7,763 nucleotides of DNA from Euryarchaeota archaeon UBA550 (lineage in GTDB: Archaea; Thermoplasmatota; Poseidoniia; Poseidoniales; Poseidoniaceae), in NCBI GenBank assembly GCA_002506705.1, contig DAYA01000073.1:31780-39542 (forward strand), given 5' to 3'. Made by a program: the position numbers and the translations under genes. Below, one piece after another: positions 1 to 6,167 of the stretch. Under the pieces are notes generated by a model. The model did not search any database, had not been told where the DNA came from, and saw only the letters and a program-made list of their open reading frames with translations. The stretch's first letter is position 1, and each line of letters opens with the position of its first letter.

Positions 1-857
1 AGCACGTGCTCGGTCCAACTTATTCCTGCGTTAGTTGTTCTAAACACGGAATAACCGTCTCCAGTGCATCCTTTGTTGCCACGGTAGAAGTTTCCATCTA
101 CGCTACCCACCAAGTGTGCAGAAAGACCTCCTGAATTGCATGTAACCGGCGCTCCAGAGGTTTCTGGGCCCCATGTTGCACCGCCATCTTGGCTGGACGA
201 ACACAGTGGGTGGGGTGCGTTTCCGTTGATGCAGAACATCCAAGTTGTTGGGTGAGCGAATGCAGGCATGTTGCTGCTTGCTATCGTTTGGTGGTCTTGG
301 ACAGAATAAATCTGAGTTGCTACACTTGGTCCATCCCAAGTTGCACCATCATCATCTGACCATTCAACAGTCATGCCAAGCAGTGCATGCATGTCGAATT
401 TCATTATTCGTCCAGTCCACGGATCTACGTAGATGTAAGGGTCGTTTGAATTGACGATTGGTAGTAGCGGGTCGTATACATTCTCACAGGAGTAAGAGAG
501 TGTCTCGTACATTCCGATTAAGTCACAGGAAACTACTGCTGTAGACCCACCAGGGCCGTTTCCATAGGAACTCATTACCATCGTATCTGTAAGTGTAATC
601 CCCATTGTGGGTTCGAATGTTGACATTCCTATGCCGTAGTAGGTGCCAGTTGCCATGAACGGTGTATTTCTTCCATTGAAATCGAATTCATTGTTGCCCC
701 AAGCATCGACTGCATCTGCAAAGTGGTACCAAGTTAGTTCTGGACGTTCGAAATCCCAAACAGTTCTGATTTCTGGAACTTCTTCTGCCTCTTCTTCACC
801 GAAACATCCGGCCAATGATGCACTAATCATTAGCAGAGTAAGGAAAATCGCTCGCAT
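1..857 (-). CDS. Secreted Asp-box (BNR/sialidase-like) repeat lipoprotein, 3' end outside window
   Basis: I translated this frame directly: it is open from an ATG at 855-857 to the left edge, giving 285 codons with no stop, so the C-terminus is missing. Residues 1-18 form a lipoprotein signal peptide: Arg2, a hydrophobic core, then the lipobox LAGC with Cys18 as the predicted lipidated residue. An acidic Glu-rich stretch (20-26) follows. Three Asp-box motifs (S/T-x-D-x-G-x-T-W) are visible: SDDDGATW (167-174), SQDGGATW (222-229) and a degenerate TTNAGISW (274-281, Asn for Asp). This motif marks beta-propeller blades of the sialidase/BNR superfamily, and more blades probably lie beyond the edge. 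Six cysteines after the lipobox (111, 124, 209, 219, 240, 264) could form disulfides outside the cell. A role as a cell-surface glycan-binding or hydrolytic protein is inference, because Asp boxes alone do not show enzyme activity. It starts immediately after the deoxyhypusine synthase stop, behind a good Shine-Dalgarno motif. Confidence 0.85.
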   Translation of the reverse strand, partial: MRAIFLTLLMISASLAGCFGEEEAEEVPEIRTVWDFERPELTWYHFADAVDAWGNNEFDFNGRNTPFMATGTYYGIGMSTFEPTMGITLTDTMVMSSYGNGPGGSTAVVSCDLIGMYETLSYSCENVYDPLLPIVNSNDPYIYVDPWTGRIMKFDMHALLGMTVEWSDDDGATWDGPSVATQIYSVQDHQTIASSNMPAFAHPTTWMFCINGNAPHPLCSSSQDGGATWGPETSGAPVTCNSGGLSAHLVGSVDGNFYRGNKGCTGDGYSVFRTTNAGISWTEHV

Positions 858-1865
858 TTATTCACCTCTGAATAGATCTGCACCCAGTAGTGGCAATAGA
901 ACCGATGCGTCACCTTCTACGCACACATTTGGAGCCTCAGGTCTCATTTTACCCCAACTAATTGCCTCACGCAATCGTGCACCTGAGAGACTACCGTCGT
1001 GCTCTGGGGCGGTTGTAATGTAGATTGCAGAATCGAGTCCGCCTCTGTATTGGTTCCACCAGATTACATGGTGCTTTGAGATACCTCCGCCCACCATTAG
1101 TGCATTGGATTTCTCAACATCCCATGTTAGGTCGCTCATTACCTGTTCATCAGCGAGAGTGTCGATATGGAAATCACGGTATTTCTGTCTGAACATGAAT
1201 AACTGAGCGCCTATGCTGCCATCTGTAATTCCAGGAATACATACTGGAATTTGGTTTTTGTAAGCCCAGTAAATCAATGAATCAGGGGTGCCGATTCGCT
1301 TACCTAACTCCCATACCAAGTGAATTGAACCGAAACCAACCCAAGCGTCTGCTCCTTCTTTTCCAGTTTCAGCAAGCCTATCTTTCCTGATATCTTCAAG
1401 AACAGGAAGAACAACAGCTTCGATTATTTCTCCATAACTTGCATTTGGGACGATTACGTTACCAAGGCGCATTAACTCGTGTTCTCCTAATTCGATATCA
1501 TCCAATTCGAAAGCACCGTGGTAGTAGTGCTTGTAGGCTCTAGCAATGTCGTGGTCCAACATTCCACAGGTTGTGGAGATTACATTGAACATTTTTCTCT
1601 TTACAGCCTCTACAAAAAAACCTCTGGTTCCTGTAGCACACAGACATGCAGGGAATGAAAGCCAGTTTGTTACTTTGGAAGTATCACCATCGACATCATC
1701 GATTTCCTTCTTCATATCTACTAGAATGTCCCTAGCGTAGGCGAGTTTAGTTGCAGTGAATCCACCAGCAGTTGCCATCTGGTCGATGAGAGAACCTGCG
1801 GTGGTTAGTGATGAGAAATCGTAGTCTTTGACTGGTTCATCAAATGACTCAGGGTCGATTGCCAT
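858..1865 (-). CDS. dys: Deoxyhypusine synthase
   Basis: This enzyme transfers the aminobutyl group of spermidine, NAD-dependently, to one lysine of translation factor aIF5A, the first step to (deoxy)hypusine. It acts in the cytoplasm. The 335-residue length is normal for the family. The N-terminal signature VKDYDF (12-17) is present, and SIHLVWELGK (180-189) leads into YWAYKNQIPV (199-208) and TDGSIG (214-219). The active-site block GGGISKHH (259-266) contains Lys264, equivalent to the lysine that forms the enzyme-substrate imine (Lys329 in the human enzyme). HDGSLSGAR (289-297) and SWGK (303-306) complete the NAD/spermidine site. Bacterial homospermidine synthase-like paralogues resemble it, but the intact lysine block and the archaeal setting favour DHS. 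The ATG at 1863-1865 gives the expected N-terminus. It lies 41 bases after uvrB and has no Shine-Dalgarno motif. The stop TAA directly abuts the next ATG. Confidence 0.95.
   Translation of the reverse strand: MAIDPESFDEPVKDYDFSSLTTAGSLIDQMATAGGFTATKLAYARDILVDMKKEIDDVDGDTSKVTNWLSFPACLCATGTRGFFVEAVKRKMFNVISTTCGMLDHDIARAYKHYYHGAFELDDIELGEHELMRLGNVIVPNASYGEIIEAVVLPVLEDIRKDRLAETGKEGADAWVGFGSIHLVWELGKRIGTPDSLIYWAYKNQIPVCIPGITDGSIGAQLFMFRQKYRDFHIDTLADEQVMSDLTWDVEKSNALMVGGGISKHHVIWWNQYRGGLDSAIYITTAPEHDGSLSGARLREAISWGKMRPEAPNVCVEGDASVLLPLLGADLFRGE
862..868 (-). promoter_or_regulatory. Shine-Dalgarno motif of the lipoprotein gene
   Basis: On the coding strand GAGGTGA lies four bases before the ATG at 855-857, inside the last codons of the deoxyhypusine synthase gene. 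It is complementary to the conserved CACCUC of archaeal 16S rRNA 3' ends. The motif fixes the start of the lipoprotein gene and suggests reinitiation coupled to translation of the upstream gene, since stop TAA and start ATG are adjacent. Confidence 0.7.
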
Positions 1866-1871
1866 GGTGTA

Positions 1872-1890
1872 ATGCGAGTGGTATTCGCAT
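1872..1890. repeat. Short inverted repeat in the uvrB-dys gap
   Basis: The arms atgcga (1872-1877) and tcgcat (1885-1890) are perfect 6-base complements around a 7-base spacer. The element covers positions -25 to -7 relative to the dys start. It could be a small RNA hairpin in the leader or an operator just downstream of a promoter. A dyad this short can arise by chance, and no family of sites is recognised. Confidence 0.25.
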
Positions 1891-1896
1891 ATGAAA
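1889..1896 (-). promoter_or_regulatory. Possible TATA-like element for dys (leaderless promoter)
   Basis: The coding strand reads TTTCATAT at -31 to -24 from the ATG. In archaea the TATA box centres about 26 bases before the transcription start, so this spacing fits a leaderless mRNA starting at or near the ATG. The gap has no Shine-Dalgarno motif, which agrees with that. The match to the TTTAWATA-like consensus is partial and no clear BRE is seen, so the call is weak. Confidence 0.25.
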
Positions 1897-1906
1897 CCGA
1901 TGACTG

Positions 1907-4192
1907 TTACTGGTGTTCTAATTCATGGATTTTATCACGCAACATCGCTGCTCTTTCGAAGTCTAATTCGAGCGCTGCTTGGTGCATCATCTTCTTTAAT
2001 TCTTCAATTGAATAATTTAATTCTTCAATTGGTTGCGAAATATTGCTTGTGACCGAATTTGAGGTTGCCCATTTACCCGCTCCAACCTTCAAATTGGACG
2101 CCCAATCTCCGTCTTTTCTGCCTCCCTTTGAGGCGACTAATCTCTTGCCTCCGGCAGTACCAGCAATCAAGTCTTCAATGTCGCTTCCCATTTGTGGAAG
2201 CGCCTTTTTGATAGTCATTGGAGTGATGTCAAATTTCTCATTGTGAGCGATTTGTCTCTCTCTTCTTTCCAAAGTCTGTCTAATTGAAGCAGTCATCGGC
2301 GGGCTCATCGAATCTGCATACAAAATCACCTTGCCGTTTGAATTTCTTGCAGCTCTCCCAATAGTCTGGAGTAGGCTTCTTTCATTTCTAAGGAAACCTT
2401 GGCGGTCAGCATCGAATATTGCCACCAAACTAACCTCTGGAATATCTAGTCCTTCTCTGAGCAGGTTGATTCCAACTATAGCATCAATATGTCCTATTCT
2501 CAGAGCATTTAGGATCTCAGTTCGCTCTATGGTGTCGATTTCTGAGTGTAAGTGGTGAGCTTTAATGCCCATCTTGTTTAGGTAAACGGCTACTTCTTCT
2601 GCGAATTTTATGGTCAAAACAGTGACTAGAGTACGCTCACCTCTCTCGATTCTTGCATTTATTTCAGATAGTAAATCTGCGACCTGACCCTCAGTACCTC
2701 TTACCTCAATTTCAGGGTCCAGCAAGCCGGTAGGACGTATTTCCATTCTTGGAATTTCATCTATCATTTGCAGCATGTCATACATGCTTTCTGAATCTGG
2801 GTGCTTCTTGGAATATTCAGGTTCGTCCACTCCGCCGCCGCCTGCTACGTGGCGCAGTCCGATTGGTGCGTCTTGATTTGTAACCTCACAAAGATGTAGT
2901 AATTCTCTTTCACCAGGTGTTGCACTTACGTACAGCATCTGCGGCACCAAATTTTGGAATTCATGTAGTTTTAGAGGGCGATTATCGGCTGCTGAGGGCA
3001 GTCTGAAACCGTGCTCGATGAGATTCAATTTTCGGCTTCTATCACCCGAATACATTCCGCCAACCTGCGGCAAGGTAACGTGAGATTCATCCATAATGAC
3101 GAGGAATCTCTTCGGGTCTCCGTGGAATTGTTTGGCAGCAGCGGCAAAGAAGTCCAGCAAACAGTAAGGCCTTTCTCCGTAATCTCTACCATCAAAGTGC
3201 ATTGAATAATTTTCAACCGCAGTACAATGTCCAACTTCTCTAAGCATTTCGAGGTCGTATTGCGTTCTCTGTTGTAGTCGATGTGCTTCGATGTCTTTGC
3301 CCTCGCTCTTGAGTTCAGCGACCCTCCCATCGAGTTCGGTCTCTATGTTCTCTAGGGCCTCCTCGAATCGCTCTGGTGATACCATGAAGAATTCCTTGGG
3401 GTGAATCCAAGCCTCATTCAGTTCATCCAGAACTTCCCATGAAACGGGATCGCAAATCTGAATGTGTTCGACTCCATCGAATCCAAACCTGATTCTAAGC
3501 GGGTCATCACGACTCGGCATCCAAACATCCAGATTTTCTCCTCTAAGCCTGACTTGCCCTCTCTCAAGGTCTGTTGTGGTTCTTTCATACTGGAGTGCAA
3601 CCAATTCTCTAACCAAGTCGCGAGGCTCTATCGCTTGGTCGACGTGAATCCTACAATGGTATGACAGGAAGGTTTCGGGAGCGTTCAGACCGTATATGCA
3701 AGAAACCGAGGAGACAACTACGCAATCAGGTCTGCTGACTAAACTAGCAACAGTAGCGAATCTTTCTTGTTCGATCCTTTCATTGATTGACAACTCCTTG
3801 TCGATATACAAATCTCTCTTTGGCAAGTATGCCTCTGGCTGATAATAATCATAGTGAGATACGAAATATTCTATTCCATTTTCTGGGAATAATCCAGCCA
3901 TCTCCTGATACAGTTGGCGGGCTAGAGTTTTGTTGTGACTCATGATCAATGTAGGTATGTTGAGCCTCTCAATTATGTTCGCCATGGCGAAGGTTTTACC
4001 TGAGCCTGTGACGCCTAATAAGACACATCTCTCTTGATTATTTTCCAATTGAGAAATCAATTTTTCAATTGCTTTTTCTTGGTCGCCTGCGGTGCTGTGT
4101 TCAGAGTGAATTTTGAACTTCGAAACCTGTGGTGAAAGTTGGTCTTTCACCGCCCCTTCAAGGGCCTTCGAGATGTCGAAGGGGTCGCTCAT
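1907..4192 (-). CDS. uvrB: UvrABC excinuclease subunit B (UvrB)
   Basis: UvrB receives damaged DNA from UvrA, verifies the lesion by strand opening driven by ATP hydrolysis, and recruits UvrC to cut. The motifs appear in the family order: Walker A GVTGSGKT (60-67), the damage-probing beta-hairpin YDYYQPEAYLP (114-124), SVSCIYGL (162-169), Walker B DESH (368-371) with HVTLPQVGGMY following, SATPG (423-427), RPTGLLDP (486-493), NLLREGLDIPEVSL (576-589), QTIGRAAR (609-616) and a C-terminal UVR motif (about 729-759) that contacts UvrA/UvrC. At 761 residues it is longer than the usual 650-690. The extra length comes from about 20 N-terminal residues, an insert of about 42 residues between SATPG and RPTGLLDP, a longer region before DESH, and a longer Gly/Ser/Asn-rich linker (about 676-720). 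Archaeal uvrB genes are generally regarded as acquired from bacteria. The start at 4190-4192 has a Shine-Dalgarno-like GGATGTGA and lies 11 bases after the SDR stop. Confidence 0.97.
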   Translation of the reverse strand: MSDPFDISKALEGAVKDQLSPQVSKFKIHSEHSTAGDQEKAIEKLISQLENNQERCVLLGVTGSGKTFAMANIIERLNIPTLIMSHNKTLARQLYQEMAGLFPENGIEYFVSHYDYYQPEAYLPKRDLYIDKELSINERIEQERFATVASLVSRPDCVVVSSVSCIYGLNAPETFLSYHCRIHVDQAIEPRDLVRELVALQYERTTTDLERGQVRLRGENLDVWMPSRDDPLRIRFGFDGVEHIQICDPVSWEVLDELNEAWIHPKEFFMVSPERFEEALENIETELDGRVAELKSEGKDIEAHRLQQRTQYDLEMLREVGHCTAVENYSMHFDGRDYGERPYCLLDFFAAAAKQFHGDPKRFLVIMDESHVTLPQVGGMYSGDRSRKLNLIEHGFRLPSAADNRPLKLHEFQNLVPQMLYVSATPGERELLHLCEVTNQDAPIGLRHVAGGGGVDEPEYSKKHPDSESMYDMLQMIDEIPRMEIRPTGLLDPEIEVRGTEGQVADLLSEINARIERGERTLVTVLTIKFAEEVAVYLNKMGIKAHHLHSEIDTIERTEILNALRIGHIDAIVGINLLREGLDIPEVSLVAIFDADRQGFLRNERSLLQTIGRAARNSNGKVILYADSMSPPMTASIRQTLERRERQIAHNEKFDITPMTIKKALPQMGSDIEDLIAGTAGGKRLVASKGGRKDGDWASNLKVGAGKWATSNSVTSNISQPIEELNYSIEELKKMMHQAALELDFERAAMLRDKIHELEHQ
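1995..2031 (-). repeat. 16-base direct repeat with 21-base period inside uvrB
   Basis: The 16-base sequence tttaattcttcaattg occurs at 1995-2010 and again at 2016-2031. The offset of 21 bases equals seven codons. In the protein this gives IEELNYS followed by IEELKKM, a heptad pattern in the first helix of the UVR coiled-coil motif. It could be a small in-frame duplication or simply repeated use of the same codons for a heptad. Confidence 0.6.
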
Positions 4193-4196
4193 TTGC

Positions 4197-4204
4197 TCAC
4201 ATCC
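4197..4204 (-). promoter_or_regulatory. Shine-Dalgarno-like motif of uvrB
   Basis: GGATGTGA on the coding strand lies four bases before the ATG at 4190-4192 and overlaps the stop codon of the upstream SDR gene. It matches GGAGGTGA, the ideal archaeal complement to 16S rRNA, at all but one position. It supports the chosen uvrB start and coupling to the upstream gene. Confidence 0.45.
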
Positions 4205-4929
4205 TAAGGCAGATACAATCCGCCATTGACGTGGATTACAGCACCGGTGATGTAACTAGATTTGTCTCCAACCAAGAACGAAACAACCCCTGCAATATCT
4301 TCTGGAGTTCCTATTCTTTTGAGAGGGACCTCCTGTTCACGGCTAGCTCTCTTTTCTGGACTATCTCCTGCCAAAATATCGGTGTCGACAAATCCTGGTG
4401 CTACTACATTAACTCGCTTACCTTCTGGCGCTAGTGATTGTGCGAGGGAGCGAGCCCATGTGGAAAGTGCGGCTTTGGATGCTGAGTAATCAGCACCGTG
4501 GGGGGAACCTCTAGTTCCCAGTTGGCTACCGATTACGCAAATTCTTGCATTGTCTGTTAGATTTGACTTTACAGCATTCCAGGTTAGGAATGCTCCTTCA
4601 AAGTTAGTTGTCATCGTTCTTCGTAAATGGTCGATATCCAAATTCCTAGCATCGATTCGGTCATATCTACCGTGATTGATAACAAGGGCGTCTATTCCTT
4701 CAATAACCCATGGATGTGTTGCAAGAAGTGCGACCTCTCTAGCATCAGTCACATCACAGTTAGCTGCAACAGCATCAACTCCAGAGTCTCTGATTTCATC
4801 TACTACCATCTCAGCCGGCTTTGAGGAGTTGCAGTATGTCAGAAGAATCCTGTAGCCATCTTTGGCTAGTTGTTTGGAGATTGCAGCCCCAATTCCTCTG
4901 CCGCCACCGGTCACTAACGCTGTGCGCAT
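4204..4929 (-). CDS. Short-chain dehydrogenase/reductase, FabG-like
   Basis: This is a classical SDR that probably oxidises or reduces an alcohol/ketone pair with a nicotinamide cofactor in the cytoplasm; the substrate is unknown. The 241 residues form a single Rossmann-fold domain of normal length. The cofactor motif TGGGRGIG is at 7-14, and CDV at 58-60 is the adenine-ring position. NHG (85-87) replaces the usual NAG. The catalytic tetrad is visible as Asn109 (TNF), Ser135 (VIGS), Tyr148 and Lys152 (YSASK), followed by the PG turn at 178-179. The second strand (LLTYCNSS, 29-36) lacks the acidic residue typical of NAD-specific enzymes, so NADP(H) is more likely. A C-terminal block of the FabG type (ITGAVIHVNGG) is present. 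Archaea mostly lack bacterial-type fatty acid synthesis, so the FabG resemblance should not be read as that role. The gene lies 30 bases after the NTP-PPase gene with no Shine-Dalgarno motif. Confidence 0.9.
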   Translation of the reverse strand: MRTALVTGGGRGIGAAISKQLAKDGYRILLTYCNSSKPAEMVVDEIRDSGVDAVAANCDVTDAREVALLATHPWVIEGIDALVINHGRYDRIDARNLDIDHLRRTMTTNFEGAFLTWNAVKSNLTDNARICVIGSQLGTRGSPHGADYSASKAALSTWARSLAQSLAPEGKRVNVVAPGFVDTDILAGDSPEKRASREQEVPLKRIGTPEDIAGVVSFLVGDKSSYITGAVIHVNGGLYLP

Positions 4930-4943
4930 AGAAATCCCAAGAG

Positions 4944-4961
4944 GAGTTTACTCAATAACTC
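4944..4961. repeat. Short inverted repeat in the NTP-PPase-SDR gap
   Basis: The arms gagtt (4944-4948) and aactc (4957-4961) are 5-base complements around 8 bases. A nested 4-base dyad, gagt-tt-actc, lies at 4944-4953. The element spans the NTP-PPase stop codon and most of the gap before the SDR start. Repeats this short are expected by chance. It is listed because the other two gaps without a Shine-Dalgarno motif also hold dyads. Confidence 0.15.
4953..4960 (-). promoter_or_regulatory. Possible weak TATA-like element for the SDR gene
   Basis: The coding strand reads AGTTATTG at -31 to -24 from the SDR ATG, at the distance expected for a leaderless archaeal transcript. The sequence match is poor. 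Its only support is position and the absence of a ribosome binding site in the gap. Confidence 0.15.
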
Positions 4962-5337
4962 ACTGGAGGAACTGAGCAAGCTGTGGTGGTTGCCAACCTT
5001 CAGGTTTCAGCACCTTTCCATCCTCTCTTCTCAAGACCTTACCGTCGACCAGTTTAGCCATGTTTGACCTGTGGACTTCATTGAATGCATCATCATAGAT
5101 GTCTTGCATTCCATGATTGATGATTGTACCAGCAAGAATGTAACCAATATCCGCTAGAGCATCTAGAACTTCTACAATATCTCCTGCTCTTGCAGCCTCT
5201 GCGTATTCTTGCACTTCTTCTGTAAGTAACTTGATTCTTAACTCAATTAATTCTTCAGGGCCGAGTCCTGGCTGGTCTAACTTTGGTATTTCGAACGCTT
5301 CATTGAATTCTAGCAATGACCTTACTATCGGATTCAT
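4960..5337 (-). CDS. MazG/PRA-PH-like all-alpha nucleoside triphosphate pyrophosphohydrolase
   Basis: The 125-residue protein is helical and acidic and carries the metal-binding signature of the all-alpha NTP-PPase superfamily. EEVQE (40-44) gives the EExxE helix, and Glu56, Asp59 and Asp63 in VEVLDALADIGY form the second metal-binding helix. The C-terminal half, with EVHRSNMAKL (87-96) and a basic DGKVL-x-REDGKVL pattern followed by a PP turn, resembles PRA-PH-type members also found in phages and some bacteria. Such enzymes cut NTPs or dNTPs to NMP and pyrophosphate, often to clean damaged or excess nucleotides. The exact substrate cannot be read from sequence. HisE itself is less likely, because no his gene is nearby and the C-terminal pattern differs. 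It lies 26 bases after the prenyltransferase stop, has no Shine-Dalgarno motif, and a dyad overlaps its start codon. Confidence 0.85.
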   Translation of the reverse strand: MNPIVRSLLEFNEAFEIPKLDQPGLGPEELIELRIKLLTEEVQEYAEAARAGDIVEVLDALADIGYILAGTIINHGMQDIYDDAFNEVHRSNMAKLVDGKVLRREDGKVLKPEGWQPPQLAQFLQ

Positions 5338-5355
5338 GATTTACTGCGAATCATG
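5335..5355. repeat. 7-base inverted repeat overlapping the NTP-PPase start codon
   Basis: The arms catgatt (5335-5341) and aatcatg (5349-5355) are perfect complements separated by 7 bases. On the coding strand the second arm ends in the ATG start codon. If the leader is transcribed, a hairpin here would hide the start. If the mRNA is leaderless, the dyad could be an operator across the start site. It is palindromic DNA in a gap of only 26 bases. Confidence 0.35.
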
Positions 5356-5360
5356 CCACT

Positions 5361-5368
5361 CTATCAAA
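5361..5368 (-). promoter_or_regulatory. Possible TATA-like element for the NTP-PPase gene
   Basis: TTTGATAG on the coding strand lies at -31 to -24 from the ATG and overlaps the stop codon of the prenyltransferase gene. The spacing fits a leaderless archaeal transcript and the gap has no Shine-Dalgarno motif. The match to a TATA consensus is only partial. Confidence 0.2.
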
Positions 5369-6167
5369 GTTGCATCGCAAGTAGTAGTATCCATCCTGTG
5401 GATGCATGGGCTCTAAACCACCAATCTTGGAAGTTATTTCCTGCAGCCACCAGTACAGTTGTTACAAAGCCGAGAGAGATCAGAGTTCCTGCAGGAGAGA
5501 CTATCGAGAAAGCAACTGCCCAAATCGGCATTGAAATCAACATAGCTGCCATAGTAACTGGCGGTGTGAAAGTAGCCGGGAAAGATTTCACTCCATTCTT
5601 CTTGTCGCTTTCAACATCCATCTGTGCATATCCTAAGTCAAATGCCGCAATCCAAACCAGAACTCCCAGTGAGACATACAACAGGTCTGGATACCAGGAA
5701 TTTGAGGAGATCTCTCCAGTAATAGCCACCCATGCGCCTGCTGGAGCTAATGCTAGACAACCTCCAAGCCACCAATGGCAAAGCCACGTAAATCGCTTGA
5801 GGTATGGATAAACTACGAATGCAATTACAGGAATCGGTGAAAGATACAAGCAAAGCGGGTTTAGCATTCCTGCTCCAAGCACAAGCATTCCAAGGAATAT
5901 ACCGCAGAGAATCCATGCCGTCTTTAGAGACATGCTCCCCGAAGCTAAATGGCGATTCGCAGTTCTAGGGTTCTCAGCATCGATATTTCTATCGATAATT
6001 CTGTTCAATCCCATCGCCAGACCGCGCGCTCCAACTGCCGCAATGAGTATCCAGAAGTACTGAGCATACGTGGGGTCGCCAGCCATCAATGCTCCAATGA
6101 AGACAAAGGGTAGGCTGAACAAAGTGTGTTCTATTTTTACGAATGATGCGATTTGTTTGAGGTCCAT
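5364..6167 (-). CDS. mqnP: UbiA-family prenyltransferase, probably MqnP-like
   Basis: This integral membrane enzyme attaches a polyprenyl chain to an aromatic acid, most likely in menaquinone synthesis. Its 267 residues contain about eight to nine hydrophobic segments. The two Asp-rich motifs that bind Mg-prenyl diphosphate are intact: NRIIDRNID (55-63; Asn55, Asp59, Asp63), followed by Asn71-Arg72, and DLGYAQMDVESD (177-188; Asp177, Asp184, Asp188), followed by KKNGVKSFPA. The FD-x-x-YA-x-x-D-x-E-x-D pattern is closest to the 4-hydroxybenzoate polyprenyltransferase/MqnP branch rather than to archaeal DGGGP synthase or heme O synthase. The protein is slightly shorter than the usual 280-290 residues, at the C-terminus. 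Its ATG follows the UbiD-family stop with no gap and has a GGTGATG Shine-Dalgarno motif, so the two are almost certainly co-translated and act in one pathway. The symbol is given by context; the exact quinone substrate is inferred. Confidence 0.85.
   Translation of the reverse strand: MDLKQIASFVKIEHTLFSLPFVFIGALMAGDPTYAQYFWILIAAVGARGLAMGLNRIIDRNIDAENPRTANRHLASGSMSLKTAWILCGIFLGMLVLGAGMLNPLCLYLSPIPVIAFVVYPYLKRFTWLCHWWLGGCLALAPAGAWVAITGEISSNSWYPDLLYVSLGVLVWIAAFDLGYAQMDVESDKKNGVKSFPATFTPPVTMAAMLISMPIWAVAFSIVSPAGTLISLGFVTTVLVAAGNNFQDWWFRAHASTGWILLLAMQL

Noticed and set aside
643..1023. Plus-strand open frame of 126 codons across the lipoprotein/dys junction
   Set aside because: It lies opposite two well-supported minus-strand genes, and its translation shows no recognisable motif.
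858..1865. Homospermidine synthase-like bacterial paralogue instead of deoxyhypusine synthase
   Set aside because: The lysine block GGGISKHH and the overall match to archaeal and eukaryotic DHS favour DHS; the bacterial reading has no support in the context.
1866..1906. Terminator after uvrB
   Set aside because: The dyad there is short and is not followed by a T-run on the coding strand, and the next gene follows at once.
3025..3330. Minus-strand open frame of 101 codons
   Set aside because: It is in another frame inside uvrB, whose conserved motifs cover the same bases.
4046..4073. Paired CAATTG sites in uvrB that look like an inverted repeat
   Set aside because: CAATTG is itself palindromic and encodes common residues here (Gln-Leu/Ala-Ile). 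Similar copies occur at 6460-6486, so it reflects AT-rich coding sequence.
4129..4434. Plus-strand open frame of 101 codons across the uvrB/SDR junction
   Set aside because: It is antisense to the SDR C-terminus and uvrB N-terminus, with no domain signal.
5353..5811. Plus-strand open frame of 152 codons, the longest on that strand
   Set aside because: It is antisense to the UbiA-family gene, and the real gene has both Asp-rich motifs in the other frame.
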